Positions 8,636 through 17,491 of a stretch of DNA of 58,977 nucleotides are shown in pieces. Under the pieces are notes generated by a model. It saw nothing but the letters and a program-made list of their open reading frames with translations, made no database searches and was not told the DNA's origin. Origin of the DNA: Dehalococcoidia bacterium. GTDB lineage: Bacteria > Chloroflexota > Dehalococcoidia > Dehalococcoidales > Fen-1064. Position 1 is the stretch's first letter. Every line of letters begins with the position of its first letter. The stretch lies in assembly GCA_011171075.1 (NCBI GenBank), contig DUFD01000041.1:1-58977 (forward strand), written 5' to 3'. Made by a program: the position numbers and the translations under genes.

Positions 8636-9361
8636 ATGAAAGTAGTCGCCATCAACTCAAGCCCCCATATGGACAAGGGAAACACCTCCGTCATCCTCAA
8701 TCCTTTTCTCGACGGCATGAAAGAAGCGGGGGCTGAGGTGGAGATATTCTACACGAAGAAGCTCAAGATAAAACCCTGCCAGGGCGAGTTCAACTGCTGG
8801 TTGAAGACACCGGGGGAGTGTTTCCAGAAAGACGATATGGAGTGGCTCCGCCCCAAAATGGCTGAGGCCGACGTCCTGGTACTCGCCACCCCCCTCTACG
8901 TCGACGGCATGACCGGCCCGATGAAGAACCTGCTCGACCGTATCATCCCGATTGCCCTGCCTTTCTTCGAAATGCGTGACGGTCACATCCGCCACCCCGG
9001 CCGAGGTCATGCCCATATATCGAAGACTGTGCTGGTCTCAAACTGCGGTTTCTGGGAGAAGGACAACTTCGATGCCCTGCTCGTCCACATGAAGGCAATC
9101 TGCAAGAACACCTACAGCGAGTTCGCCGGTGCTCTGCTCAGGCCCCATGGCCCGGCACTAAAACCGATGTTGGAAATCGGCGGGCTGGTAGAAGATGTCA
9201 TTGAAGCCGCCAGAGAAGCCGGGCGTCAGCTGGTACGCGACGGCAGGATGTCCGAAGAAACCCTTAATACGGTCAGTCGTGACCTCATGCCCATGGAAGA
9301 CTATTTCAAGGCGGCTAACCAGAGCTTTCAACAGCGGCTGGAAGCATCCGAGAAGAAGTAA
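8636..9361 (+). CDS. NADPH-dependent FMN reductase / flavodoxin-fold protein
   Basis: 241 residues. The N-terminus MKVVAINSSPHMDKGNTS is the phosphate-binding loop of the iron-sulfur flavoprotein/NAD(P)H:FMN reductase family, and LVLATPLYVDGMTGPMKNLLDR near residues 80-103 is the conserved flavin-site loop. There is no CxxCxxC iron-sulfur cluster motif, although Cys49, Cys55 and Cys62 lie in the equivalent region, where such proteins often carry them. A GGGAGG box precedes the ATG. It stands alone between the AEP-like gene and argS. Substrate is unknown. Confidence 0.85.
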   Translation: MKVVAINSSPHMDKGNTSVILNPFLDGMKEAGAEVEIFYTKKLKIKPCQGEFNCWLKTPGECFQKDDMEWLRPKMAEADVLVLATPLYVDGMTGPMKNLLDRIIPIALPFFEMRDGHIRHPGRGHAHISKTVLVSNCGFWEKDNFDALLVHMKAICKNTYSEFAGALLRPHGPALKPMLEIGGLVEDVIEAAREAGRQLVRDGRMSEETLNTVSRDLMPMEDYFKAANQSFQQRLEASEKK

Positions 9362-9418
9362 TACTACGTCAATCACTCCAGGTAAAAAACGGACTTCTTA
9401 ATCTCCCCATCGCCGTTA

Positions 9419-9427
9419 TGTTATAAT
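9419..9427 (+). promoter_or_regulatory. Extended -10 promoter of argS
   Basis: TG-T-TATAAT at 9419-9427 is a perfect extended -10 element with no convincing -35 box. It lies 27 bases before the argS ATG and gives a short leader. Confidence 0.6.
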
Positions 9428-9454
9428 GCGAAGGTACTAAAGGCCGATAAATAG

Positions 9455-11113
9455 ATGTTAAAAGAGACACTTATAGACCTGCTGACACAGGCAGCAATCC
9501 AGGCCCAGCAATCGGGCAAGCTCCCTTCGGCAACCCTGCCAACGGTGACTATCGAGCGACCGCAGAACCCCGAGCACGGCGACTATGCCTCCAGCTTCCC
9601 CCTTAAGCTGGCGCGTTCGGCTGGCGCCAACCCGATAGAGATTGCCCGGGAGCTGGTCAAACTTATCCCTCCCACCCCGGAAATCGAGAGTATTGCGGTC
9701 GCCCCGCCAGGATTCATCAACTTCACCCTCAAAAACGGCTGGCTCATGCAGCAGGTAGACGTCATCCTCAGTGAAAGAGAAAAATTCGGCAATATCGACC
9801 TCGGTCACGGCAGCCGGGTGCAGGTGGAGTTCGTCAGCATCAACCCCACCGGTCCGCTACACGTCGGTAACGGGCGTGGCGCTATCCTCGGTAGCACACT
9901 GTCGAATGTTCTCACCGCCGGCGGATACAATGTCGAGAAAGAGTACTACTTCAACGACGCCGGCAGCCAGATGGAAGCCTTACGACGCTCCCTGTTCGCC
10001 CGGTACCAGCAGTGCCTCGGTGTAGACGTAGAGATGCCTTCGGAGGGCTATTTCGGCAACTACATGGTTGACCTTGCGCGAGAAATTATCAGCGAGGAAG
10101 GAGACCGCTTCCTATCTCTGTCCGAAGCGGAAGCAATATCCGAGCTGGGCAAGGTCGGCGTTGAGAAGATAATAAGTTCGATACGGGAAGACCTTGAACT
10201 GCTCCGGGTGGACTTCGATGCCTGGTTCAGCGAGCAGAGCCTCTACGAGAACGGCCAGTTCGATAGAGTAATGGCGCTGCTCCGCGAAGGTGGCCACCTG
10301 ATGGAGAAGGAAAACGCCACTTGGTTCGTTTCCACCTCCCTGGGCGAAGACAAGGACAACGTCGTCGTTCGCGGCGACGGCCTGCCTACCTACTTTGCCG
10401 CCGATATTGCCTACCACTATAATAAGTTCCTTGAGCGCAATTTCGACCGCGTTATCGACATATGGGGTGCCGACCACCAGGGGCATGTCTCACGACTGAA
10501 AGCGGCCGTGGCCGCCCTAGGCATCGACCCCGACCGGCTGGAACTAATAATCAATCAAATGGTCACTCTGCGCCGCGGCGGCGAGATGGTACGCCTCTCC
10601 AAGCGCAGCGGCGACCTCATCACACTGCGTGAGGTCATCGATGAGGTGGGTACCGATGCCTGCCGCTTTTTCTTCCTGTCACGCTCCGCCAACAGCCAGA
10701 TGGACTTCGACCTGGAGCTTGCCAAGCAGGAATCGCAGGACAACCCCGTATATTATGTCCAGTACGCCCATGCCCGTATCGCCAGCATCCTGCGTCTCGC
10801 TGAGGGAAGGAAAATCAGCTATGCCGACGGGGATGTCTCTCTGCTTACCACTGAACCCGAACTGACCCTCATTCGCAAGCTGCTGCTCCTGCCGGAGATG
10901 GTCGAGGTCGTCGTCCAGACCCTTGAGCCCCACCACCTCACCTACTATGCCCAGGACCTGGCGACCAGCTTCCATAGCTTCTACAAACTCTGCCGCGTCG
11001 TTTCCGACGACCAGGCACTGACCAAAGCCCGCCTCAAGCTGGTTGAGGCCACCAAGACTGTCCTCGCCAGAACACTCCACCTGATGGGGATGACAGCACC
11101 AGACAGGATGTGA
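9455..11113 (+). CDS. argS: Arginyl-tRNA synthetase
   Basis: 552 residues, normal for bacterial class Ia ArgRS. The N-terminal Add1 tRNA-binding domain is at ~1-110 ([18 protein letters not shown]). The HIGH-type motif is [13 protein letters not shown] near residues 130-142, and the KMSKS-equivalent loop is VRLSKRSGD near 379-387. The C-terminal DALR anticodon-binding domain ends in the characteristic [12 protein letters not shown]. It charges tRNA-Arg; a tRNA-Arg gene is present at 28429. It has its own extended -10 promoter. It is convergent with the HD-domain gene downstream. Confidence 0.97.
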   Translation: MLKETLIDLLTQAAIQAQQSGKLPSATLPTVTIERPQNPEHGDYASSFPLKLARSAGANPIEIARELVKLIPPTPEIESIAVAPPGFINFTLKNGWLMQQVDVILSEREKFGNIDLGHGSRVQVEFVSINPTGPLHVGNGRGAILGSTLSNVLTAGGYNVEKEYYFNDAGSQMEALRRSLFARYQQCLGVDVEMPSEGYFGNYMVDLAREIISEEGDRFLSLSEAEAISELGKVGVEKIISSIREDLELLRVDFDAWFSEQSLYENGQFDRVMALLREGGHLMEKENATWFVSTSLGEDKDNVVVRGDGLPTYFAADIAYHYNKFLERNFDRVIDIWGADHQGHVSRLKAAVAALGIDPDRLELIINQMVTLRRGGEMVRLSKRSGDLITLREVIDEVGTDACRFFFLSRSANSQMDFDLELAKQESQDNPVYYVQYAHARIASILRLAEGRKISYADGDVSLLTTEPELTLIRKLLLLPEMVEVVVQTLEPHHLTYYAQDLATSFHSFYKLCRVVSDDQALTKARLKLVEATKTVLARTLHLMGMTAPDRM

Positions 11114-11159
11114 GACGTCAATCCTATCCGTCTCAGGTCTCTTATTGTTTTATAGCAAC

Positions 11160-11690
11160 TTACAGTTTCAGGCATCGCTGATTGAGTCCCTGCCAGACTG
11201 GTTCGTCTCCAATCACCGGTCTTGAGACATCAAGCATGTGACGCATCTCAGCAATCCAGAACTCGGACCATTCCTTGGCAGTGATAGGGTCCACCACATC
11301 GTAACTGTTCTCCAGCATGTCGGCTGTTTTGACAATGAGGGCATCTTTACCGTACTCCAAGCACCTTTGTAGGCACTCCTCACCCTGGGCAGTCCTGTCA
11401 CCGGCAGTATTATCACGTGTATTCGCCTGTACCAGCTGGGCCACCTTATCTCCGAACTGTTCTCTAATCTCATCAACGGTGGTATCCGAGTTCTCAATAA
11501 TATCGTGCAGGATAGCGGCTTTGACAATATCAGGCCCGTAGTTGTAGTTGTATAAATACATCCCCATGCGTACACTATGTAAAACAACCAGTTTGGGATT
11601 ATACTCCGATTCCAGCATACGGGTTACGAGGAATATAATCGCCTCTTCAATTTTCTTTGCATCCCGGGGATTCTTTTCTGAAAATACCAT
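11160..11690 (-). CDS. HD-domain hydrolase, small SpoT/MESH1-like
   Basis: 176 residues from the ATG at 11690, which is preceded by GAGGTGAAG. A GTG at 11765 would add 25 residues and overlap the upstream gene by 7 bases, but has a poorer site. HSVRMGMYLYN and AAILHDIIENSDTTVDEIREQFGDKVAQLV reproduce the metal-binding His and His-Asp of RelA/SpoT hydrolase domains, followed by KTADMLENS, equivalent to the KLADRLHN motif. No synthetase or TGS/ACT domains are present, so if active on (p)ppGpp it would only degrade it. Other HD phosphohydrolase substrates are possible. Likely co-transcribed with the acetyltransferase upstream. Confidence 0.7.
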   Translation of the reverse strand: MVFSEKNPRDAKKIEEAIIFLVTRMLESEYNPKLVVLHSVRMGMYLYNYNYGPDIVKAAILHDIIENSDTTVDEIREQFGDKVAQLVQANTRDNTAGDRTAQGEECLQRCLEYGKDALIVKTADMLENSYDVVDPITAKEWSEFWIAEMRHMLDVSRPVIGDEPVWQGLNQRCLKL

Positions 11691-11758
11691 CTTCACCTCA
11701 TACTCTAAGAATCGCCTTCTCTCGGCGGTAGGTATTACATCGGCCCGGCTATTACCCC

Positions 11759-12445
11759 CTACCACCCCTTCGGCGCATCCGGGCTCCAGGTGATACCGAG
11801 CAGACTGTCCCCCCTGTCGCGGTTGACCGCCCTAAAGGGCAGCCACTCCTCCTCGGTGACCTCCTGCTCGATAAGCGGGTAGCCGATGGGCACGCCGTCG
11901 CCAATAACCACCATCGTCTCCGGGTCGATATTGACCCCGTAGAGCCCGGCCACCCTGAGTCCGACCTCCTTCTGCCAGTCGGATAAGGGCACCCCGTACT
12001 TCGGGATGACTGCTGGTGACCGACTGATGGTACGAAAGCTGGCGGGGTGTGCCATGCGTCCGCACACCAGGACACGCTTTCCAGCCCGCGAAACACCACT
12101 GGCATCCGCCGCCAGGCCTTCCAGTCTGCGGAACAGCCCCATACGGCGGAATTCCGGGGCCACACAGCAGATACCTGCAAGGTTAACAACCTGCGGCCCA
12201 CTCATGCGGGGGAGGCTGGTCTCAACCACATCGGCCACGGCAAATCCGACCGGTGTATTACCGACAGTAGCGATGGCAATATACCTTAACCTTGAAAAGG
12301 ACTTCTCCAGGTACGCATGATTGGCCTGGCGGTATGACACGTCGAACAATTGATGCACCAGTTCGAGGTCGTCTTTCGCCAGAGCGTTTGTCTGGACAAC
12401 ACGTGTTTCAATATCATCAATACCGGGCCTCTTTACTGACATCAT
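11759..12445 (-). CDS. GNAT-like acetyltransferase
   Basis: 228 residues. The central part has a GNAT acetyl-CoA site: strand PVGFAVADVVET, then VNLAGICCVAPEFRRMGLFRRLEGLAADA, where the RRMGLFRRL stretch corresponds to the Q/RxxGxG/A pyrophosphate loop. The C-terminal 80 residues (DPETMVVIGDGVPIGYP) are not a family part I recognise. AGGAGAGAT precedes the ATG ATG start. Substrate unknown. It overlaps the possible long form of the HD gene by 7 bases, suggesting an operon. Confidence 0.6.
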   Translation of the reverse strand: MMSVKRPGIDDIETRVVQTNALAKDDLELVHQLFDVSYRQANHAYLEKSFSRLRYIAIATVGNTPVGFAVADVVETSLPRMSGPQVVNLAGICCVAPEFRRMGLFRRLEGLAADASGVSRAGKRVLVCGRMAHPASFRTISRSPAVIPKYGVPLSDWQKEVGLRVAGLYGVNIDPETMVVIGDGVPIGYPLIEQEVTEEEWLPFRAVNRDRGDSLLGITWSPDAPKGW

Positions 12446-12487
12446 ATCTCTCCTGCGCGATTAGCTGGATGAGATAAAACAGATATG

Positions 12488-12997
12488 CTATAACCCCTGC
12501 TCCTTGTACAGTCTGACCAGGTCTGAGTAGCCGCCACCTCTTCCGCTTCGTCTCCGCTGCCACCGCTCCGACGCAACCTGTCCCTTTATTTCCGCCGGGA
12601 TGCCCACCACGAAAGAGTTGTCCGGGATTACCATACCCTGGCTTACCAGGCAGCCCGCCCCTATAATGCAGAAACTCCCAATATCGGCGTTATCCAGCAG
12701 GGTGGCATTATTACCAATGAGATTATTATTGCCAATCTTAGAGCAGTGCACCACCACGCCATGACCGATGGTCACATTATCGCCAATCTCAACCGGCCCT
12801 CCGGAGTGTATCACGGAGTTATCTTCCACCATGGTGTTACGGCCAATCTTGATACTGGCGAAGTCACCCCGTATTACCGCCCCCGGGAAGATTCCCGAAC
12901 CCTCTCCAATCTCGACGTCGCCGATAACGTAGGCGGCCTCGCTCACAAAGGCGGAATCGGCTACCCTCGGTGTTTTCCCGTTGAAGCTTCTAATCAT
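12488..12997 (-). CDS. Gamma-class carbonic anhydrase-like hexapeptide protein
   Basis: 169 residues forming a left-handed beta-helix of hexapeptide repeats (IGDVEIGEGSGIFPGAVIRGD, IGDNVTIGHGVVVHC, IGNNNLIGNNATLLD). The three zinc-type histidines of YrdA/CaiE/Cam proteins are present: His in NSVIHSGG, and two in IGHGVVVHC. A C-terminal amphipathic helix (YSDLVRLYKEQGL) closes the trimer. GGAGGAGAAA precedes the ATG. Family members hydrate CO2 or are inactive homologues, and which applies here is not decidable. It diverges from trpS across about 130 bases. Confidence 0.88.
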   Translation of the reverse strand: MIRSFNGKTPRVADSAFVSEAAYVIGDVEIGEGSGIFPGAVIRGDFASIKIGRNTMVEDNSVIHSGGPVEIGDNVTIGHGVVVHCSKIGNNNLIGNNATLLDNADIGSFCIIGAGCLVSQGMVIPDNSFVVGIPAEIKGQVASERWQRRRSGRGGGYSDLVRLYKEQGL

Positions 12998-13127
12998 TTT
13001 CTCCTCCGACCGCCTATATTAACGACGTACCATGCCGATAGTCAAACCGTACGATTACTCTATAAGCCGACCATCACCTTGAGGGTGTGGCTGCTTTATG
13101 TTACACTTTCTATCTGAGGTGTACCAG

Positions 13128-14102
13128 ATGAAAAAGCGTGTTTTTTCCGGCGCCCGGCCCACCGCCAGGCAGCACATCGGCAACTACCTGGGAGCAATCC
13201 AGAACTATGTTGCCCTCCAGGAAGAATACGAATGTGTCTATTGTGTGGTCGACATCCACGCCCTGACCTCGATGGAGGATACCAGACCGCTCCAGGAATA
13301 TAACCGCGAGATAGTGCTTGACTGGCTGGCAGCCGGCATGGACACGGAGAGGACCATCATCTTCATCCAGTCGCATGTGCCGGAGGTGATGGAACTTCAC
13401 ACCCTGCTCAGCATGGTAACACCTCTTAGCTGGCTGATGCGCGTCCCCACCTTCAAGGAAAAGGTAAAGCAACAGCCAGAGAATGTAAACTACGGCCTGG
13501 TGGGTTATCCAGTACTGCAGGCCGCCGATATCACGCTGTATAAGGCCGATGTGGTACCGATTGGCGAGGACCAGTTACCGCACCTGGAGCTGACCAGAGA
13601 GATTGTACGCCGCTTCAACAATCAGTTCGGTGAAACCCTCATCGAACCGGTCGCAAAGCTCACTTCATTCCCTCGTATTGTCGGGCTGGACGGCAGCGAT
13701 AAGATGGGTAAAACAAGCGGTAACGCCATCGAACTGGCAGCCACTCCAGAGGAAACAGAAGTACGCATTATGACGGCGGTTACCGACCCCGCCCGCCGCT
13801 ACCGAAACGACCCCGGTCACCCGGAGGTGTGCAACATATATTCGCTGCATGGCTACTTCAGCGAATCACAGATAGCCGATATTTTCAGGCAGTGCCGCGC
13901 CGCTGAAATCGGGTGCGTGGACTGTAAGAAGCTGCTGGCCGAACATATCAACTCCAGCCTCCGTGCCCTGCGTGAGAAGAGGTCTGAACTGGCTGCCAGG
14001 CCAGAGTATATCACCGAGGTACTTACCGATGGTGCCCAGCGGGCGCGGATCATCGCCCGGGAGACCCTCCACCAGGTCAAGCAGAATATGAGGCTTATCT
14101 AG
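13128..14102 (+). CDS. trpS: Tryptophanyl-tRNA synthetase
   Basis: 324 residues, normal for bacterial TrpRS (class Ic). The HIGH-type motif is RPTARQHIGNYLGA at residues 9-22, and the KMSKS loop is DKMGKTSGNA near 190-199. The Trp pocket segment DLNxLTSxED-equivalent VVDIHALTSMED lies near 43-54. The frame is open back to 13098, but MKKRVFSGARPT at 13128 is preceded by GAGGTG and matches the family N-terminus. It is 21 bases upstream of the carboxyltransferase gene and possibly co-transcribed. Confidence 0.96.
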   Translation: MKKRVFSGARPTARQHIGNYLGAIQNYVALQEEYECVYCVVDIHALTSMEDTRPLQEYNREIVLDWLAAGMDTERTIIFIQSHVPEVMELHTLLSMVTPLSWLMRVPTFKEKVKQQPENVNYGLVGYPVLQAADITLYKADVVPIGEDQLPHLELTREIVRRFNNQFGETLIEPVAKLTSFPRIVGLDGSDKMGKTSGNAIELAATPEETEVRIMTAVTDPARRYRNDPGHPEVCNIYSLHGYFSESQIADIFRQCRAAEIGCVDCKKLLAEHINSSLRALREKRSELAARPEYITEVLTDGAQRARIIARETLHQVKQNMRLI

Positions 14103-14123
14103 CGGTATTAAAGGGGGCATGAG

Positions 14124-15695
14124 ATGCCATCAACAGAAGACCTGATTGAGCAGTATAAGCAGAAACGACAGAAAATAATGGAGATGGGAGGTGCCGCCGC
14201 TATCGAGAAGCGACACGAGGGCGGACAGCTATCAGCACGTGAGAGAATCGACTACCTCTTTGACCCCGGCACGTTCACCGAGATTGGCCTTTTCGTCAAG
14301 CACCGCACGACCGCTTTCGGGCTGGATAAGCGGGAAATCCCCGCCGACGGTATCATCACCGGCTTCGGTAAGGTTAACGGTCGGTATGTGGTCGCTATGG
14401 CCGAGGACTATACCTCGCTGGCCGGTACATTCGGCGAGCAGCACGGTCGGAAACTCTCCAATGCCCTCAATCTTGCCCGCGACAAGGGCTGGCCGTTCAT
14501 CGGCATGAACGACTCCGGGGGCGCCCGACTCCAGGAGGGTATAGACACGCTGGAAGGCTACGGCTGGACCTTCAGGTCTCAAATCCTGGCTTCAGGAGTG
14601 GTGCCGCAGATTGCGCTGCTCATGGGCCCCTGCCTCGGCGGGCAGGCATATCATCCCGTGATGCAGGACTTCCTTATCCAGTGCAAGGATACCGGCTTCA
14701 TGGGCATTGCCGGCTCCGCCTTTGTGGAGACCCAGCTCGGTGAGAAGATTACCCTTGAGGAGCTCTCTGGCTACAAGGCACACGCCGTAAAGTCCGGCTG
14801 CACTCACTTCGTGGTCGACGATGACAAGGCTGCCATCGACAAAGCTAAAGAGCTTCTCTCTTTCTTCCCTTCTAACAACCGGGAGACACCCCCACGCCTC
14901 AAGACTGATGATAACCCCGAGCGGGAGATACCTGAACTGAATTCCATCATCCCTGACAGCCCGACCCGACCCTACGACATGTTGAAAGTCATCAGGGCAA
15001 TTGTCGATAATGGCCATTTCTGCGAATCGCAGGCCCTCCATGCGCGAAGCGTGATTACCGGCTTCTCCCGCTTTAACGGTCGGCCGGTGGGCATCTTTGC
15101 CAACCAGCCAATGCACGCCGCCGGCGTGATAAATATAGACGCCGCTGACAAAGCCGCCCGCTTCATCCGATTCTGTGACCTCTTTAATATTCCGATGGTA
15201 ACCCTGGGGGACTGCCCCGGTTACATGATTGGCTCGGAGCAGGACTGGAAGGGCATCCTGCGCCACGGCTCCAAGCTGCTCTTCGCCTGGGCGGAGGCGA
15301 CCATACCCCTTATCTCGATAATGGTCAGGAAGTCCTACGCCGGGGCACATTACGGCATGCTGGACAAGAGCATCGGTGCCGATTTTGTGTTTGCCTGGCC
15401 CACCGCCCGTGTCACCATCGTTGGCGCCGATACCGCCGCCAGCGTTATCTTTGCCCGCGAGATACGCGAATCGGACAACCCGGACGAGACACGAAATCAG
15501 AGGATACAGGAGTTCAGCGAGCTCTATGAAAACCCCTACCACGGGGCGGAGCGGGGATACATCGATGACATCATCATGCCCGGCGATACCAGGAAGGTGA
15601 TTAGCCGTGCTCTGGACGTCCTCGAAGATAAGAACAAGGACAATAAGGCCTACAACGCCAAGCCCTGGAAGAAGTTCGCCAATATCAATCTGTGA
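14124..15695 (+). CDS. Acyl-CoA carboxylase carboxyltransferase (propionyl-CoA carboxylase beta type)
   Basis: 523 residues, the usual length of PccB/MmdA-type subunits with two crotonase-fold halves. The N-terminal half holds the acyl-CoA oxyanion site FIGMNDSGGARLQEGIDTLEGYG (split around residue 135), and the C-terminal half has the biotin-side GDCPGYMIGSEQDWKGILRHG near 360-380 and the signature MVRKSYAGAHYGM. It transfers CO2 from biotin to propionyl-CoA or the reverse in methylmalonyl-CoA decarboxylase. No biotin carboxylase or biotin carrier gene is in the window, so the direction and substrate are open. AAAGGGGGCAT precedes the ATG. The TGA is 12 bases before the ATC start of hisA, in the same reading frame. 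Confidence 0.92.
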   Translation: MPSTEDLIEQYKQKRQKIMEMGGAAAIEKRHEGGQLSARERIDYLFDPGTFTEIGLFVKHRTTAFGLDKREIPADGIITGFGKVNGRYVVAMAEDYTSLAGTFGEQHGRKLSNALNLARDKGWPFIGMNDSGGARLQEGIDTLEGYGWTFRSQILASGVVPQIALLMGPCLGGQAYHPVMQDFLIQCKDTGFMGIAGSAFVETQLGEKITLEELSGYKAHAVKSGCTHFVVDDDKAAIDKAKELLSFFPSNNRETPPRLKTDDNPEREIPELNSIIPDSPTRPYDMLKVIRAIVDNGHFCESQALHARSVITGFSRFNGRPVGIFANQPMHAAGVINIDAADKAARFIRFCDLFNIPMVTLGDCPGYMIGSEQDWKGILRHGSKLLFAWAEATIPLISIMVRKSYAGAHYGMLDKSIGADFVFAWPTARVTIVGADTAASVIFAREIRESDNPDETRNQRIQEFSELYENPYHGAERGYIDDIIMPGDTRKVISRALDVLEDKNKDNKAYNAKPWKKFANINL

Positions 15696-15707
15696 GGTGA
15701 CGTAAAA

Positions 15708-16421
15708 ATCGAGATAATTCCAGCAATAGACCTACGTGGTGGCCGCTGTGTTCGCCTTTATCAGGGCGACTATAGCCGGGAAATGAGGTTCTCTGACGAC
15801 CCATTACAGGTAGCCGTCAAGTGGCAGTCACAGGGCGCATCGAGAATCCATATTGTCGACCTTGACGGCGCTGCCCTTGGTCAACCGCAGAACCTGGACA
15901 TCGCCAGTCAGATAGCTGCAATTACGTTACTGCCAACCCAGCTTGGTGGCGGTATCCGCACGCTGGAGACCATCAAGGAGGTGCTCACCGCCGGTATCGA
16001 GCGTGTTATCCTGACCACGGCCGCGGTCGAAGACCCCGAAATACTCAGGCAGGCCTGTCACAAGTATGGCGACTATGTTATTGTAAGTATCGATGCCCGC
16101 GAGGGAATTGTAGCCACGCACGGCTGGCAGCAGAACACGGGAATCAGGGCAGTAGACCTTGCTCAATCGATGGCACAGGCAAATGTACAGCGCCTGATTT
16201 ATACTGATATTATCCGCGACGGCACTCTCACCGAGCCGAACTTCACCGCAATTACCGAGATTGTCAATGCCACCGGGCTACCCGTTATCGCTGCCGGTGG
16301 TATCTCATCGATACTCCACCTCAAAATACTGAAGCAGCTCGGCGTTGAGGGAGCGATACTCGGCCGGGCGCTCTATTCAGAGGATATCAGCCTCAAAGAA
16401 GCCATCGAAACAGTCGGTTGA
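15708..16421 (+). CDS. hisA: HisA, with apparent ATC start codon
   Basis: Phosphoribosylformimino-5-aminoimidazole carboxamide ribotide isomerase of histidine synthesis, about 237 residues from ATC. The first beta-strand IIPAIDLRGGRCVRLYQGDY with the catalytic aspartate lies upstream of the first ATG (15783); starting there would remove the active site. Between the in-frame TGA at 15693 and that ATG there is no ATG, GTG or TTG. GAGGTGA at 15694-15700 is a strong ribosome-binding site for ATC at 15708. Later landmarks: HIVDLDGA, QLGGGIRTLET, IYTDIIRDGT (second aspartate) and VIAAGGISS. It follows the carboxyltransferase gene by 12 bases. Confidence 0.85.
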   Translation: MEIIPAIDLRGGRCVRLYQGDYSREMRFSDDPLQVAVKWQSQGASRIHIVDLDGAALGQPQNLDIASQIAAITLLPTQLGGGIRTLETIKEVLTAGIERVILTTAAVEDPEILRQACHKYGDYVIVSIDAREGIVATHGWQQNTGIRAVDLAQSMAQANVQRLIYTDIIRDGTLTEPNFTAITEIVNATGLPVIAAGGISSILHLKILKQLGVEGAILGRALYSEDISLKEAIETVG

Positions 16422-16461
16422 CTATTATCGGTTCGGCACACGCACAGCAAGGACTCAGCAA

Positions 16462-17022
16462 ATGCAACTCAGAGAGCACACGTGGACACTCCAAGGGGAT
16501 AGAATTGTCCTTCGCCCGCTAACCGAGGGCGATTGGGATATCCTGCTGAAGTGGAACAACGACCCCGAGGTGCTCTATTTCGCGGAAGGCGACGATGTTG
16601 AATCACGTGACCTGGAACAGATTCGGAATATCTATCGGGGAATATCACAAAACGCCTTCTGCTTTATTATCGAGTTTGAAAACACCGCCATCGGCGAGTG
16701 CTGGCTTCAAGAAATGAACCTGGAATGCATTCTGGAGAAATATCCGGGAAAGGACTGCCGTCGTATTGACTTAATAATAGGTGAAAAGAGACTCTGGGGA
16801 CAAGGACTCGGCACCGACGTGATTCGCACCCTGACCAGATTCGGCTTTGAACACGAAAGGTCTGATGTTATTTTCGGCATTGATATCGGCGACCACAACC
16901 CGCGGAGCCTGAAGGCCTTTCAAAAGGCAGGATACAGGATTATTACTAAAATAGAGGAGCCATCAGGAAGAAAAGCCAAGTTCAGCTATGACGTGGCAAT
17001 TACGAGAGAAGAAGCGGTATAA
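16462..17022 (+). CDS. GNAT N-acetyltransferase (RimL/AacA-like)
   Basis: 186 residues from ATG 16462, preceded by AAGGA; an upstream in-frame ATG at 16345 lies inside hisA and adds non-conserved sequence. WTLQGDRIVLRPLTEGDWDIL is the typical opening of RimJ/RimL and aminoglycoside 6'-acetyltransferase relatives. RRIDLIIGEKRLWGQGLGTDVIRTL carries the acetyl-CoA loop (WGQGLGT), and NPRSLKAFQKAGYR is the C-terminal signature. The acceptor could be a protein N-terminus or a small amine. It sits between hisA and hisI and may be co-transcribed with hisA, 40 bases upstream. Confidence 0.82.
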   Translation: MQLREHTWTLQGDRIVLRPLTEGDWDILLKWNNDPEVLYFAEGDDVESRDLEQIRNIYRGISQNAFCFIIEFENTAIGECWLQEMNLECILEKYPGKDCRRIDLIIGEKRLWGQGLGTDVIRTLTRFGFEHERSDVIFGIDIGDHNPRSLKAFQKAGYRIITKIEEPSGRKAKFSYDVAITREEAV

Positions 17023-17086
17023 TAGACACGTTGTTATATACTTGTTGGGAAAGAGACCATCGAAAGCACAAATCAGGGGGAGTTTG

Positions 17087-17160
17087 AGAGGGGCGAAGCC
17101 CCTCTTCACCATTCTTCCCCCTCTCCTCCAAAAGGAGAGAGGGACTGAGGGGGTGAGGTA
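17087..17160 (+). repeat. Double-hairpin intergenic repeat abutting hisI
   Basis: An 8-bp perfect stem AGAGGGGC / GCCCCTCT with a GAA loop (17087-17105) is followed by a C/T-rich then G/A-rich hairpin (CTCTCCT / AGGAGAG) and a G-rich tail that ends two bases before the first hisI codon candidate. The first stem recurs almost identically at 20541-20561. The G-rich tail supplies the ribosome-binding site for hisI. Confidence 0.65.
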
Positions 17161-17167
17161 GATAGAA

Positions 17168-17491
17168 ATCGAATTCGATGAAAAGGGACTTATTCCAGCC
17201 GTAGTTCAGGACGGCGACACCGGCGACGTCCTGATGCTGGGCTACATGAACGAGGAAGCCCTGAACAGGACCCTTTCCGGTGAGGATGTCTGGTTCTACA
17301 GTCGCAGTCGCCAGGAGATGTGGCACAAGGGGGAAACCTCAGGCAACTACCTCAAGGTGCAGTCTGTCTGGAAGAACTGCGAGGATAATAGTCTCTTGGT
17401 AAAGGCACGTCCGATGGGACCCACGTGTCACACCGGTAACCAGACCTGCTTTTTTACGGAGCTTCCGAGACAGGAAAAGACTCCTGGCTGA
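17168..17491 (+). CDS. hisI: Phosphoribosyl-AMP cyclohydrolase, with apparent ATC (or ATA) start
   Basis: About 107 residues. It opens the purine ring of PR-AMP in histidine synthesis. The conserved N-terminus EFDEKGLIPAVVQDGDTGDVLMLGYMNEEAL begins upstream of the first ATG (17234). An in-frame TAG at 17159-17161 immediately precedes ATA (17162) and ATC (17168), with no ATG/GTG/TTG between TAG and 17234, so one of these two must initiate. GAGG at 17155-17158 is nine bases from ATC; GAGGGGG at 17147 suits ATA. Later motifs: WHKGETSGNY, NCEDNSLL (usually DCDxD; here Asn), and zinc ligand CHTGNQTCFF. Its last 38 bases overlap the DUF1385 gene on the other strand. Confidence 0.82.
   Translation: MEFDEKGLIPAVVQDGDTGDVLMLGYMNEEALNRTLSGEDVWFYSRSRQEMWHKGETSGNYLKVQSVWKNCEDNSLLVKARPMGPTCHTGNQTCFFTELPRQEKTPG

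Noticed and set aside
14592-15542. 316-codon open frame on the minus strand across the carboxyltransferase gene
   Set aside because: It is the antisense shadow of a strongly conserved gene; no ribosome-binding site and no recognisable protein.
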